The notes: generated from the letters alone by a model not told the origin. DNA of 64,000 nucleotides from Algicoccus sp048820935 (GCF_048820935.1 NZ_JBMERD010000004.1:168093-232092), one strand, 5' to 3'; shown: positions 9,492-18,538, numbered from the stretch's first letter. A program made the numbers and translations.

Positions 9492-9583
9492 GCCGTGAGA
9501 TTATGAACTGATCTTGAAAAATAGTGATCAATCGGCACAGTAACCGTCCATCATACAGAATGTGTGCTGTCGTAAATCTTCGG

Positions 9584-10072
9584 CTAGACGCTGTCTTGAC
9601 GCAACCAATGTCCGGACTTACCCCCGACTTTTTCTTCGAGTTGAATGTCTCGAATGACCATGGCACGATCCACGGCTTTGAGCATGTCGTAGATGGTGAG
9701 TAAAGCCACACTGACCGCAGTTAACGCTTCCATCTCAACACCGGTTGGGCCAACAGTTTGTGCCGTTGCGATGCATCGCACGGTTTGTTGTTGCGCATCT
9801 TGGTCAAACTCAACGCTGACTTGAGTCAGTGCAATGGGGTGGCACAGCGGGATGAGTGTGCCGGTTTGTTTGGAAGCCATGATGCCAGCAAGGCGTGCAA
9901 TGCCTAGTACATCGCCTTTTTTGCTGCTTCCTTCGGTGAGTCGTGTGTACGACACGTCAGATAATTGAATCAGGCCGCTGGCACGTGCTAAACGGGGTGT
10001 TTGTGGTTTGCTGCCGACATCGACCATGTGGGCCTGACCCTGGGCATCAAAGTGCGTGAGTTGTTTAGACAT
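9584..10072 (-). CDS. moaC: Cyclic pyranopterin monophosphate synthase
   Basis: MoaC acts with MoaA in the first step of molybdenum cofactor synthesis, forming cyclic pyranopterin monophosphate. The 162-residue protein shows IPLCHPI (about 75), PTGVEMEALTAVSVALLT (about 113-130) with the conserved Glu-Met-Glu, and KAVDRAMVI...EKVGGKSG. Length is typical. It is the last gene of the minus-strand moaA-moeA-moaD-moaE-moaC operon, 11 bp after moaE, and converges on manC. Confidence 0.95.
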   Translation of the reverse strand: MSKQLTHFDAQGQAHMVDVGSKPQTPRLARASGLIQLSDVSYTRLTEGSSKKGDVLGIARLAGIMASKQTGTLIPLCHPIALTQVSVEFDQDAQQQTVRCIATAQTVGPTGVEMEALTAVSVALLTIYDMLKAVDRAMVIRDIQLEEKVGGKSGHWLRQDSV

Positions 10073-10083
10073 CTTGTTGTTCT

Positions 10084-10560
10084 CTATGAAGCGTCGGTTT
10101 CCCAGCGGGACAGCGCGTCGTCATCGCTTTGTCGATGCTGAACCCAGTGTGATCCATCTGGTGTTTGTTCTTTTTTCCAGAAGGTGGCACGCGTTTTGAG
10201 GTGATCCATGATGTAGGCACAGGCATCTTGCGCGGCATGACGGTGTGCGCTGCTGGTGAGCACTAAAACGATATTGTCACCAGGAAAGAGTTTGCCGTAG
10301 CGATGAATGACGCGAACAGCAGCAATCGGCCAGCGTTGTGCGGCTTCTTGAGCGATGGCTTGAATGACCTGCTCTGTCATGCCGGGGTAGTGTTCGAGTT
10401 CCAGTGTATGCACCGTGCTACCAGTATTGAAATCACGCACCCGTCCGACAAATGAGGCAAACGCACCTTCGGTTGTGTTGCCTGCCAGAAAACTCTCGTA
10501 TTCTTCTCCCGCCTGAAAAGGCTCGGCTTGAACTCGGATCTCAAGTTGAGCTGCTGACAT
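10084..10560 (-). CDS. moaE: Molybdopterin synthase, large (catalytic) subunit
   Basis: MoaE inserts sulfur, carried on the MoaD C-terminus, into cyclic pyranopterin monophosphate. The 158-residue protein has GAFASFVGRVRDFN near residue 32, RVIHRYGKLFPGDNIVLV near 84, HRHAAQDACAYIMDHLK and TRATFWKKE, whose lysines form the active site in the family. It starts 3 bp after moaD, as expected for subunits of one complex. Confidence 0.95.
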   Translation of the reverse strand: MSAAQLEIRVQAEPFQAGEEYESFLAGNTTEGAFASFVGRVRDFNTGSTVHTLELEHYPGMTEQVIQAIAQEAAQRWPIAAVRVIHRYGKLFPGDNIVLVLTSSAHRHAAQDACAYIMDHLKTRATFWKKEQTPDGSHWVQHRQSDDDALSRWETDAS

Positions 10561-10563
10561 CGC

Positions 10564-10821
10564 TTAGCCTCCCGTTACGGGTCTGAAAAACGCGATCTCA
10601 GCCTTATCAGGAATAGCGCTACTCATTTGCGCCATCTCTTGATTGACCGCTACTTGGAGTGGGTATTGGCTGGAGAAGGCTTGTGACCAAGGTTCACCTT
10701 GAGCAGTGAGTTGATCGATGAGGTCTTGCACGGTCACTGTGTCAGCAGATAACTCGAGCGTTTCGTCTGATCGACCGAGTTGCTCACGCAGTTCCCCAAA
10801 AAAAAGAATTGTAATTGTCAT
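10564..10821 (-). CDS. moaD: Molybdopterin synthase, small subunit (sulfur carrier)
   Basis: This 85-residue ubiquitin-fold sulfur carrier ends in the diagnostic diglycine (PVTGG), which is adenylated and thiocarboxylated before donating sulfur within the MoaD-MoaE complex. It starts MTITILFFGELREQLG. Its ATG overlaps the moeA stop by four bases (ATGA), pointing to translational coupling. Confidence 0.94.
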   Translation of the reverse strand: MTITILFFGELREQLGRSDETLELSADTVTVQDLIDQLTAQGEPWSQAFSSQYPLQVAVNQEMAQMSSAIPDKAEIAFFRPVTGG

Positions 10822-12065
10822 GATGAAAGGGCAATTAAATCAGCCATTGGTAAGTAGGCAACCGTGTCGCCCGCTGAGAAACAGTGCCCGGCTGGAATGT
10901 CGACTAAACCATCAGCCCAAGCCACACTGCTCATCACGCCTGAGCTTTGGTTGGGCCAGCGTTCCAAGACCACAACGCCCGGACTGACAGTACGGCGCCG
11001 CACACGGATAAATTCACGGCGCGAGTCTGCTCTGGGCCAATCAAAACCGGCAATCATGGGTTGATGGGCGAGCGGTTGGGCTGCTTGACCTAGACGTGCA
11101 CGTAAAAACGGCAAACCCATTAACAAAAATGTGACATAGGCACTGACTGGATTGCCGGGCAGGCCTAGGATGTCGGTGTCATGGACTTTGCCATAGGCCA
11201 GAGGCTTGCCAGGTTTCATGCCAATTTGCCATAGATCAATCTGACCCATAGACTCCACGGCTGCGCGCACATGGTCTTCTTCACCGACAGATACGCCACC
11301 GCACGTAATGATTACGTCGGCTTCATGGCTTGCAGCTTGCAGCGCACGCTGTGTGCTGATGGCCGTATCGGGCACAATGCCCGGGTCCAAGACCTCGCAG
11401 CCTAATTGTGTGAGGAGTGTTTGCAACCAATAACGGTTGCTATTGTAGATTTGACCATTGCCCAGTGGTTGACCGGGTTCAACCAGCTCATCGCCTGTTA
11501 GTAACAGTGCGATTTTTAATGGGCGGGCAACGACCAATTCGGTAATGCCGACAGACGCAGCCAGAGCAAGATGGGCGGGGTGTATTAACGTACCCGCAGC
11601 CAGTATCTCACTCTCTTGAGAAATGTCTTCCCCACGTTTGCGTATGAAGTCGCCTTGTGCACAAGTCACGTGGGTTTCAATTTCAGTTTCAGAAAGTACT
11701 TGCACGTTTTCTTGGGGGATAACGGCATAGGTTCCGCGCGGCACGGGAGCACCTGTAAAAATGCGGGCTGCTTGTCCGGGTTGTAGTGGCATGCCGCACA
11801 TGCCGGCAGCGATGCGCTGCGTGACGGTCAAGCGCATTGGGCTGGCAGTCGCTTCTTCTGGACAAATGGCATAGCCGTCCATAGAGCTGTTATCAAAACC
11901 AGGGACGTTCATGGGCGATTGCACGGACTGCGCTAAAACGCGATTAACCGCCTGCAGTAGAGGAACGGTTTCAGTTTGTGTGATCGGTCGGGCATGCGCC
12001 ATCAGGCGTTGTCGAGCCTCATCAAAATCTAAAAGAGGGCGGCGTGGCTTATCTGTATTGGACAT
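10818..12065 (-). CDS. moeA: Molybdopterin molybdenumtransferase
   Basis: MoeA inserts molybdate into adenylated molybdopterin. The 415-residue protein shows NVPGFDNSSMDGYAI, IFTGAPVPRGT, LLTGDELVEPGQPL and the MoCF-domain stretch ADVIITCGGVSVGEEDHV with PGKPLAYG and LGLPGNPVSAYV. The frame is open to 12203, inside moaA, but ATG 12065 (MSNTDKPRRPLLDFDEA) lies 19 bp after the moaA stop and has GAGTG upstream, so I take it as the start. Its stop overlaps moaD. Confidence 0.93.
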   Translation of the reverse strand: MSNTDKPRRPLLDFDEARQRLMAHARPITQTETVPLLQAVNRVLAQSVQSPMNVPGFDNSSMDGYAICPEEATASPMRLTVTQRIAAGMCGMPLQPGQAARIFTGAPVPRGTYAVIPQENVQVLSETEIETHVTCAQGDFIRKRGEDISQESEILAAGTLIHPAHLALAASVGITELVVARPLKIALLLTGDELVEPGQPLGNGQIYNSNRYWLQTLLTQLGCEVLDPGIVPDTAISTQRALQAASHEADVIITCGGVSVGEEDHVRAAVESMGQIDLWQIGMKPGKPLAYGKVHDTDILGLPGNPVSAYVTFLLMGLPFLRARLGQAAQPLAHQPMIAGFDWPRADSRREFIRVRRRTVSPGVVVLERWPNQSSGVMSSVAWADGLVDIPAGHCFSAGDTVAYLPMADLIALSS

Positions 12066-12084
12066 ATCACTCGGTCGTGAAGAA

Positions 12085-13068
12085 TTAGCCCCCGGTTTGG
12101 GACATGAAACGGACAATTTTTTCCGGGGTTTGTAAGAAGTCATGTTGCCAAGGCTTTTGTTCGATACCTTGACGCAGTGCGTCAAGAATCGGTCTATCAT
12201 CATCGGGATGCTGTCTTAAGAGATCTCGCATTTCAATTCGAGCCTCTTGACCCAAGCACAGGTAAATGGTGCCATCGACGGATAAACGGACGCGATTACA
12301 GGTCTCACAGAAATGGTCACTAATTGGTGTGATGAAACCAATCTGTGTTTTGCCATCTGGTGTTTGCCAGTAGCGAGCAGGACCGCCACCTAGTGGAATC
12401 ATGACGGGGATGAGTCCGTGCTCTTCGCGTAGTTTGGCCATCACGGGTTGCAGTGACACAGTGCCTGTTTTACGACCGGTATCCCCAATGGGCATGGTTT
12501 CAATCATGCGTAGCGTTAAACCGCGCTCTCGACAGAAGTTGAACATGTCTTCAACTTCCATGTCGTTGACGCCTGGCATCAAAACCATGTTGATTTTGAC
12601 GGGTCGCAGATCGGCTTCTAGAGCTGCATCAATGCCTGCGAGAATTTGTGGCAAGACATCACGGCCGCAGATTTTCGCGATTTTTTCGCGATCAAGACTA
12701 TCGAGACTGATATTGACGCGGGCAAGTCCGGCTTCCTTTAAGGCTTTCGCAAAGCGGGGAAGTCGCACCGCATTGGTGGAGACGGACACATCCGGGATAT
12801 TGGCTTCATCACGCAAACGAGCCACTAGATCGGGTAGGTTTTTTCGCAGTAATGGCTCACCACCTGTTAAGCGAATGCGGCGAGTACCGTGCGCCGACAA
12901 GATGCTTGCCAAGCGAACGATTTCATCAAAATGCAGCCAGCCAGCGGGTTCGCGGTAATCCTTAAACCCCACGGGCATACAGTAGGCGCAACGCAAATCA
13001 CAGCGGTCTGTGACGCTGATGCGCACATACTCAATTTTGCGACCATAACTGTCAGTTAACTGATTCAA
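12085..13068 (-). CDS. moaA: GTP 3',8-cyclase
   Basis: This radical-SAM enzyme starts molybdenum cofactor synthesis from GTP. The 327-residue protein has the N-terminal CxxxCxxC cluster at C23, C27 and C30 (TDRCDLRCAYC), LTGGEPLLR at 67-75, and the second cluster CxxC-x13-C at C254, C257 and C271. It ends in Gly-Gly, the tail that MoaA needs for activity. It is the first gene of the moa operon, so the promoter lies in 13069-13179. An organism with this operon makes molybdoenzymes, though none is in the window. Confidence 0.96.
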   Translation of the reverse strand: MNQLTDSYGRKIEYVRISVTDRCDLRCAYCMPVGFKDYREPAGWLHFDEIVRLASILSAHGTRRIRLTGGEPLLRKNLPDLVARLRDEANIPDVSVSTNAVRLPRFAKALKEAGLARVNISLDSLDREKIAKICGRDVLPQILAGIDAALEADLRPVKINMVLMPGVNDMEVEDMFNFCRERGLTLRMIETMPIGDTGRKTGTVSLQPVMAKLREEHGLIPVMIPLGGGPARYWQTPDGKTQIGFITPISDHFCETCNRVRLSVDGTIYLCLGQEARIEMRDLLRQHPDDDRPILDALRQGIEQKPWQHDFLQTPEKIVRFMSQTGG

Positions 13069-13179
13069 AACTCAATCCTTTGCAGTAAGTGCAGAGCCTG
13101 AAGGTAGAAAAAACAATCTTTCACTTATAAGCATACCGTTACCTAAGCGCTGACATGCCCTATACCCCTATGTTTGTCT

Positions 13180-13500
13180 CTAAATCTGTCCTTGTATTTC
13201 CATAGAAAGCAAATGAAAAGATAATGATTTTCCGTGCATATCCAGATTTAAAGCGTCGTTGACACCCCCTTGCAAGACGTCATCAATCACAAAGTTCATG
13301 GCTTGTAAATTCGGAAGCAGATAACGCGTGACCTGACTAGGTGAGCGAAACGCAAAATGTGCTTTGACGCGGGCTTCGGTGACCTCACGAACTAAGCGTT
13401 CGTAATCTTGCGGTTGGTACGCGATAACACTGATATTGATGCGGTTGCCTTTGTCACCGGTTCTTGCATGCGCCAGATCGTAGAGTCGAGTTGATTGCAT
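13180..13500 (-). CDS. Small partner protein of AtuA family (AtuA C-terminal-like)
   Basis: This 106-residue protein begins MQSTRLYDLAHARTGDKGNRINISVIAY and resembles the C-terminal domain found fused to, or encoded next to, AtuA/DUF1446 proteins. ATG 13500 has GAGG seven bases upstream; a GTG at 13512 overlapping the upstream stop (GTGA) would add four residues. It is coupled to the AtuA-like gene, and the two probably form one enzyme. AtuA proteins are implicated in acyclic terpene (citronellol/geraniol) use, with no defined reaction. Confidence 0.7.
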   Translation of the reverse strand: MQSTRLYDLAHARTGDKGNRINISVIAYQPQDYERLVREVTEARVKAHFAFRSPSQVTRYLLPNLQAMNFVIDDVLQGGVNDALNLDMHGKSLSFHLLSMEIQGQI

Positions 13501-13508
13501 AAATGACC

Positions 13509-14876
13509 TCACAGAATCTCAAATGATTGGGGCAGCTGATCGCGTGAAAGCAAGCAGGAGACTAATGACAATCGCGGGCGCTTATGGACGCGTACACCAC
13601 CGCCGCCGGCTGGGCCACAGGTCCAGAGTGCATTGACTTCACGCAATAAAGCATCGATCGCTGAAACATCGTCATGTTTGGCAGCCACACGTAAGCGCAC
13701 ATCTTGTGGTCCTGAGAACGGGGTCACGTTGGTAAGTTGGGCTTCCTTTTGACTTAAAAGCGTGCTGTCGTCATCATTAAAGAGGCTGCATACGCCAATC
13801 AGATCAAATCGCAATGACAGTTGTGGAGACAGTCGTTTTGAGAGGGTGTCTCTAGCTAGCTGCGCGCGCGCCAGCGCATTAGGACCTGAATAAGAAATCT
13901 CGCCTTCACCAAACCAGCCCCCATCAAAAAAAGCATTTACTTTCAGTGTGTTGGTGCGTGGGTGTCCGCGCACACCCGTTAATTGAACAATGTTGGGTGC
14001 GATTTCTGTGACCTGTGCTTGTGTAATATCCGCAACCACATCCGGGGTGATGTAAGCAGCCGGATCATGTACTTCATATAAAAGTTGCTCAATGACGGTT
14101 TGTCGATTCAAAAGACCACCCGTGTGATCGGCTTTGGTCAGAATGCAGGTGCCATCTTCAAAGATTTCTGCAATCGGAAAACCGATCTGATCCATGCCTG
14201 GAACGTCTTTATGGCCAGGGTCTGCAAAGTAACCACCCGTGACTTGGGAGCCACATTCAAGCAAATGACCAGCCATAGAGGCGCCGGCAAGCTTGTCCCA
14301 ATCGTCTTCAGCCCAGCCGTAATGTGCCATGGCAGGACCCAGCACGAGGCTAGGATCGGCAACACGACCCGTCACGACGATTTGCGCTCCGGCAGAAATG
14401 GCTTGTGCAATGGCCTGTGCCCCTTGATAAACATTGGCGCATACAAAACGTTTGGATTGGAGTGAACCCCCGAGCGTTTGCGTGAGAAGTGACTGACCTT
14501 GCGCATCTGATAAGTCGTCACCTGTCACGACGGCAATCTTGGGTGGTGTTAAACCGAGCTCAAAAGCCAGTTCAAAAATTTTACGTGCTGCTGCTTGTGG
14601 ATTGGCTGCCCCAAAGTTGCTCACAATAGTGATGTTGTGTTGCAGACATAAAGCCAGAATGGGTCGCAGCTCTAACTCGAGTAGCGGCTCATAACCTAGA
14701 TTTGGGTTGTTTTGACGTGCCAGATGATTGATCGCCAATGTGCGTTCAGCGAGGTTTTCAAAGATGAGGGCTGCTGGACCACCGCGATGCACAAGGGTTT
14801 GTACGACAGGTAAAGCCGCATCAACCCTATCACCAGAAAACCCGGCACCACAGCCAATCAGAATAGAGTGCTTCAA
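13509..14876 (-). CDS. AtuA family (DUF1446) protein
   Basis: The 455-residue protein matches the acyclic-terpene-utilisation AtuA family: ILIGCGAGFSGDRVDAALPVVQ at the N-terminus, YEPLLELELRPIL, IVVTGRVADPSLVLGPAMAHYGW, CGSQVTGGYFADPG and GVRGHPRTNTLKVNAFFDGGW. I prefer TTG at 14876 because GGGAGG lies eight bases upstream and family proteins begin there; the frame is open to 14999 but those 41 residues look non-coding. The function in the family is unsettled. No other atu genes (geranyl-CoA carboxylase) are adjacent, so the link to terpenes is weak here. Confidence 0.78.
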   Translation of the reverse strand: MKHSILIGCGAGFSGDRVDAALPVVQTLVHRGGPAALIFENLAERTLAINHLARQNNPNLGYEPLLELELRPILALCLQHNITIVSNFGAANPQAAARKIFELAFELGLTPPKIAVVTGDDLSDAQGQSLLTQTLGGSLQSKRFVCANVYQGAQAIAQAISAGAQIVVTGRVADPSLVLGPAMAHYGWAEDDWDKLAGASMAGHLLECGSQVTGGYFADPGHKDVPGMDQIGFPIAEIFEDGTCILTKADHTGGLLNRQTVIEQLLYEVHDPAAYITPDVVADITQAQVTEIAPNIVQLTGVRGHPRTNTLKVNAFFDGGWFGEGEISYSGPNALARAQLARDTLSKRLSPQLSLRFDLIGVCSLFNDDDSTLLSQKEAQLTNVTPFSGPQDVRLRVAAKHDDVSAIDALLREVNALWTCGPAGGGGVRVHKRPRLSLVSCLLSRDQLPQSFEIL

Positions 14877-14960
14877 TGGAACGGCCTCCCTTGGGTGGGT
14901 GTGCTTAGTTGACTTACATCGGAATCGGCAAGCTTTTTGTATATGTTTTGTGGATTTTAC

Positions 14961-14983
14961 AAAAAGACACACCGCAGTGTGTC
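14961..14983 (-). terminator. Intrinsic terminator (minus strand)
   Basis: On the minus strand GACACAC-TGCG-GTGTGTC is followed by TTTTTG. It lies 50 bp downstream of the membrane-protein gene 15033-15437 and ahead of the AtuA gene, so it separates the two units. Confidence 0.75.
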
Positions 14984-15032
14984 TCAATGTAACGCTCATC
15001 CTGACGTCTGTAAATTATCCAAAGGGCGTAGT

Positions 15033-15437
15033 TCAGTCAGTTTTAGGGTCAGGGTCGGGTTGTTTCATACGGCGTTTACCACGCACCAAGGGTCCCAGTT
15101 CAAAAGCTAAGACGAGTAAGACGTAAATGCCGACTGCACCCCAAAAGCCGTAATGTAGATACGAAATGGATAAGAACATGGCCATGACGGCAAGGAGCAA
15201 CACGCTTTTAAGCGTACCACCGACGATGAAACAGTAAATGAAATAGGCCAGCATGGCCAGAATCCACCAACCACTACTGTTGTAGGACTGCAGAGTCAGG
15301 AAAGTGACAAAGGCCACTTCCAGACTGCCAATGATCAGACTGATTAGATAAATTTTGTTCATTAATTTGAATGGAGGCCGAATGAAAAACACACCTGCGC
15401 CCTTAAGGCGATCAGGTGTGAGTGTAACGTGAGACAT
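15033..15437 (-). CDS. Hypothetical integral membrane protein
   Basis: The 134-residue protein has about four hydrophobic segments (roughly residues 27-48, 55-75, 78-95 and 97-115) and a basic, proline-rich tail GKRRMKQPDPDPKTD. I do not recognise the family. ATG 15437 is taken as the start; MNKIYLISLI at 15362 is an alternative that begins at the first membrane segment. It has its own terminator downstream. Confidence 0.55.
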   Translation of the reverse strand: MSHVTLTPDRLKGAGVFFIRPPFKLMNKIYLISLIIGSLEVAFVTFLTLQSYNSSGWWILAMLAYFIYCFIVGGTLKSVLLLAVMAMFLSISYLHYGFWGAVGIYVLLVLAFELGPLVRGKRRMKQPDPDPKTD

Positions 15438-15494
15438 CGGTCTCGTAAGGTCACTGCAAAGAAACCGATCATTGGTTTCTTAATGCATCGGAAG

Positions 15495-15725
15495 TTACTT
15501 GCGCCAGTAATTGTTCGCAGCAGCAACCGTTTGAAAGTTGATGGCAATCACCTGTGAAGCGGCAGTGAGTGTGTTGGCATCGTTTGCGTAAACGGGGCGC
15601 AACTTATGCAGAACTTCAGGGTCAGGTTGTGTGTATTTGACACCACGACGGCTCATCGTAATCGCGAGTTCAAAGCCTTCTTGTGGCGTGTCAGTGATCA
15701 ATGAGGTTAACCATGTGTCAGCCAT
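15495..15725 (-). CDS. Hypothetical protein
   Basis: This 76-residue soluble protein starts MADTWLTSLITDTPQEGFELA at ATG 15725, which follows a strong AAGGAGA; the longer frame to 15761 is less likely. It contains RRGVKYTQPDPEVLHKLRPVYANDANTLTAASQVIA and no known motif. The good ribosome site and composition support a real gene, of unknown function, upstream of the membrane protein on the same strand. Confidence 0.55.
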   Translation of the reverse strand: MADTWLTSLITDTPQEGFELAITMSRRGVKYTQPDPEVLHKLRPVYANDANTLTAASQVIAINFQTVAAANNYWRK

Positions 15726-15955
15726 GCCAGTCTCCTTTAAAGGTGCTGATAACTTGATCATAAGCGATGCTGAGCAATTAGTAACTAAATAACAGTATCG
15801 GCTAAACGGTCATTCTAGTTATTTGAATTCAGTTGCTATGCTGGATAAATGGTTTGAGATATGGTGGAAGGTGTTGCAATTTGGCTAAGATTTGTTTGTG
15901 GTGATGTTCGGTTGTTCCGAGTCGCATAAAAAACGAACGGGCAGAAGGAGTGGAG

Positions 15956-16159
15956 ATGGGGTTTCTTTTGTATGTGTTAATTAGCGGTGGTGTGGGGTTT
16001 GCGATCGGTGCGGGTAAGGGTAGGCCAATTGCGGGAACCTTACTGGGTTTCTTCTTGTTTATTCTGGGCTGGATTATTATCGCGCTTTTACCCAAAACCA
16101 TTGAAAAACAAGCTGAAGATCAAGCGAAGATTCGAGCGATATTGGACACAAGGTCATAG
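15956..16159 (+). CDS. Small two-helix membrane protein
   Basis: The 67-residue protein has two hydrophobic helices (about 2-20 and 28-47) joined by the basic GKGRP turn and a charged C-terminal tail (KTIEKQAEDQAKIR). AGAAGGAG at 15943-15950 is ideally placed for ATG 15956. I do not recognise a specific family; many bacteria carry small proteins of this glycine-rich two-helix shape. Confidence 0.55.
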   Translation: MGFLLYVLISGGVGFAIGAGKGRPIAGTLLGFFLFILGWIIIALLPKTIEKQAEDQAKIRAILDTRS

Positions 16160-16390
16160 CTATTCGGCAGATATGTTCTTTTTTAAGCACTTAAACGTTA
16201 CTGGTTTGCGTTTTGTTTTGTTGACCAGTGTTGATCGAGGTGCAAGTAATGTGAGTCTGACGTTAGGTTTCGAATGTTTATCGATTATCGGTCTTTGACA
16301 TCCCTAATCGAGGATACAGTCAATCGCTTCCGATGGTACGTTGCTCAATGCACTACAATTCATTGAATCATGAAGTAGAGCGTAGCAGTT

Positions 16391-17101
16391 ATGGACGAAG
16401 CAACAAAAACTAATATAGTACGTGGTCCGGGTTTTGCGGATCTCTATTTGCGAGGCAAAGTGATTGATATTGGCTGCGGTCGTGATCCAGTTTGCTCATG
16501 GGCCGAACCGTTTGATCTTGAGCATGGTGATGCGGGTCAGATCGATATGCTGCGTGAGATTGAAGCCTACGATGCAGTCCATAGTAGTCATTGCTTAGAA
16601 CACATGCCGGATCCTGCTGATGCGTTGGTCCGCTGGTGGCGCTTGGTTAAACCTGGCGGTTATTTGATTATTGTGGTTCCCGATGAAGATCTGTACGAAC
16701 AGGGTTTTTTTCCGAGTCGTTTCAACGATGATCACAAGGCGACTTTTCGAATGGGTGGGCAAACTAGTTGGTCGCCCGTCTCCCACGACATTGTTGCGTT
16801 AATTAGTTCTCTTGAGGGAGCTGAAATCATTGATGCACGCATACAAGATCAACACTACGATTGGAGCTTGCGTCATCATCCATACCAAGCTGCGGAGAAT
16901 AAACCTTGGCAACGATATAAGCGCCGTCGTAAATTGTTGCGCATTTTGGCGAAACCACTTGGTCGAGCTAAACGTGATGCGCTCACTCGGGAGTTTGAGG
17001 ATCGTTGGTTCCGAGAACACGGTATTCCGGTTGATCAGACAGCTCGCGAAGCGTTGGCCCAGATTCAGGTTATTGCACGCAAGATCAAGACTGGAAGCTG
17101 A
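16391..17101 (+). CDS. Class I SAM-dependent methyltransferase
   Basis: The 236-residue protein shows motif I VIDIGCGRDPV (about residues 24-34), an acidic end of the second strand (EPFDLEH), HSSHCLEHMPDPADAL matching the Methyltransf_11 region, and VKPGGYLIIVVPDEDLYEQG. A basic stretch (KRRRKLLRILAKPLGRAKR) follows the core. The substrate is not apparent; such enzymes often act in cell-surface or lipid metabolism. It stands alone between the small membrane protein and tRNA-Ser. Confidence 0.8.
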   Translation: MDEATKTNIVRGPGFADLYLRGKVIDIGCGRDPVCSWAEPFDLEHGDAGQIDMLREIEAYDAVHSSHCLEHMPDPADALVRWWRLVKPGGYLIIVVPDEDLYEQGFFPSRFNDDHKATFRMGGQTSWSPVSHDIVALISSLEGAEIIDARIQDQHYDWSLRHHPYQAAENKPWQRYKRRRKLLRILAKPLGRAKRDALTREFEDRWFREHGIPVDQTAREALAQIQVIARKIKTGS

Positions 17102-17197
17102 TGTCCTCTCTCTTTATTAGTCAACAATAGGCGTACTACTTAGGGCGAGGGCTTAATAGGGGATGCTTGGCTATGTAGTCCTACACATAGAAACAAC

Positions 17198-17229
17198 AAA
17201 AAATCCCGCAATGCGTTTGAATATGCGGG
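17198..17229 (-). terminator. Terminator of tRNA-Ser
   Basis: On the minus strand CCCGCA (17229-17224 side) pairs with TGCGGG, followed by ATTTTTT. It lies 36 bp downstream of the tRNA gene. Confidence 0.8.
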
Positions 17230-17264
17230 CTTCTATACGTTTGGCTTTGTTGTATGCACATAAG

Positions 17265-17354
17265 TGGCGGTGGGTCAGGGATTCGAACCCTGGAAGGAGT
17301 CACCCCCTTGCTAGTTTTCAAGACTAGTGCCTTCAACCACTCGGCCAACCCACC
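17265..17354 (-). tRNA. tRNA-Ser (anticodon UGA)
   Basis: On the minus strand the acceptor arm GGTGGGT/ACCCACC, discriminator G and an encoded CCA are visible. The anticodon loop is CTTGAAA in the stem CTAGT/ACTAG, giving UGA. A long variable arm (AAGGGGG...CTCCTT) marks class II, and the T arm CAGGGTTCGAATCCCTG is intact. Length is 90 with CCA. Confidence 0.97.
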
Positions 17355-17507
17355 GTGATACAGATCTGTCTTTGAATAAAAGACAGTTGTTGTTTGATAC
17401 AACAATCTAACAGGTTGCAGATTCTAACACCAATATGCCAGAAAAGTACACCTCAGTCGTGATAGGTTGCATAATGAATGTTTGGTCATGAATTGTTGGG
17501 AGAAAAT

Positions 17508-18485
17508 ATGCGAGCCATTGAAATCGTAGAGCCAGGTGGCCCAGAAGTCCTGCAAATTACTGAGCGTCCAATGCCAGTTGCGGGTCCGGGTGAATTGTTG
17601 ATTAAGGTTCATGCGGCGGGTATTAACCGTCCTGACGTCTTTCAGCGCCAAGGTAATTATGCGCCGCCACCAGGGGCAACCGATATTCCTGGGCTGGAAA
17701 TTGCTGGTGAGGTGGTCTCAGGTGATTTGGCCAATTCGCCTTTCAAAGAAGGCGATCAGATTTGTGCGTTGGTGGCTGGTGGCGGTTATGCAGAGTATTG
17801 TGTTGCACCGATTGAGCAATGTTTGCCCATACCCAAAGGTTTGTCCATGATTCAGGCAGCTGGTTTGCCAGAGACATATTTCACCGTTTGGTCTAATGTG
17901 TTTGACCGAGGTGCTTTGGCTGAAGGTGAGCGTTTGTTAGTGCACGGTGGCGCTAGTGGTATCGGTACAACAGCAATTCAAATTGCGACTGCGCTGGGCC
18001 ATGAGGTTTATGCCACAGTGGGTAGCGATGAGCGGGTTGCCGCCGTGGAGAATCTTGGTGCAGTCAAAGGGATCAACTACAAAACACAAGATTTTGTGGA
18101 GGAAATTAAAACTGCCACAGATGGCAAGCGTGTCAATGTGATCCTGGATATGGTGGCTGGCGACTACATTGCTCGGGATGTGAAATGTCTGGCCGACGAT
18201 GGTCGGATTGTGATTATTGCAACACTCGGTGGTAGCCGTGCTTCGTTTAATTCCAATGAGTTGATGCGTCGTCGTCTGACGATTACAGGTTCGACCTTAC
18301 GTCCACGTCCTGTTTCGTTTAAGGCAGCGATCGCAAAACAGTTGCAAGAGCGTGTTTGGCCCTTACTTGAGGCAGGCAAAATCGAGCCAATTATTCACGC
18401 AACCATGCCTTTAGCCGATGCGTCCGCAGGGCACGCCATGATGGAAGCAGGTGAGCAGATCGGTAAGATCATTCTAGTTGTCTGA
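17508..18485 (+). CDS. NAD(P)H quinone oxidoreductase, zinc-free MDR family (PIG3-like)
   Basis: The 325-residue medium-chain reductase carries HAAGINRPDVFQRQGNYAPPPG (typical of TP53I3/PIG3-type quinone reductases), IPGLEIAGEVV and the NADP-binding LLVHGGASGIGTTAIQIA. No structural-zinc cysteines are seen. It would reduce quinones with NADPH. ATG 17508 sits behind GGGAGA; the frame opens at 17478. This gene precedes tpiA-secG, an order seen in related Burkholderiales. Confidence 0.88.
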   Translation: MRAIEIVEPGGPEVLQITERPMPVAGPGELLIKVHAAGINRPDVFQRQGNYAPPPGATDIPGLEIAGEVVSGDLANSPFKEGDQICALVAGGGYAEYCVAPIEQCLPIPKGLSMIQAAGLPETYFTVWSNVFDRGALAEGERLLVHGGASGIGTTAIQIATALGHEVYATVGSDERVAAVENLGAVKGINYKTQDFVEEIKTATDGKRVNVILDMVAGDYIARDVKCLADDGRIVIIATLGGSRASFNSNELMRRRLTITGSTLRPRPVSFKAAIAKQLQERVWPLLEAGKIEPIIHATMPLADASAGHAMMEAGEQIGKIILVV

Positions 18486-18506
18486 TTTTTACAGAATGAA
18501 GCGTTA

Positions 18507-18538
18507 CAATGGGGAGTTGCGTCACGCATTCCCCATTG
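18507..18538 (+). repeat. Compound hairpin between the oxidoreductase gene and tpiA
   Basis: CAATGGGGA (18507-18515) pairs with TCCCCATTG (18530-18538), and inside it TGCG pairs with CGCA around TCA. There is no T-run, so it is not a standard terminator; it could be a 3' end stabiliser or an attenuating structure ahead of tpiA. Confidence 0.6.

Noticed and set aside
12401..12958. 185-codon plus-strand frame inside moaA
   Set aside because: Entirely antisense to the radical-SAM gene with low-complexity Ser/Arg content; a shadow of real coding.
14728..15126. 132-codon plus-strand frame opposite the AtuA and membrane-protein genes
   Set aside because: It spans the antisense of two coding regions and a terminator and shows no motif; it is a shadow frame.
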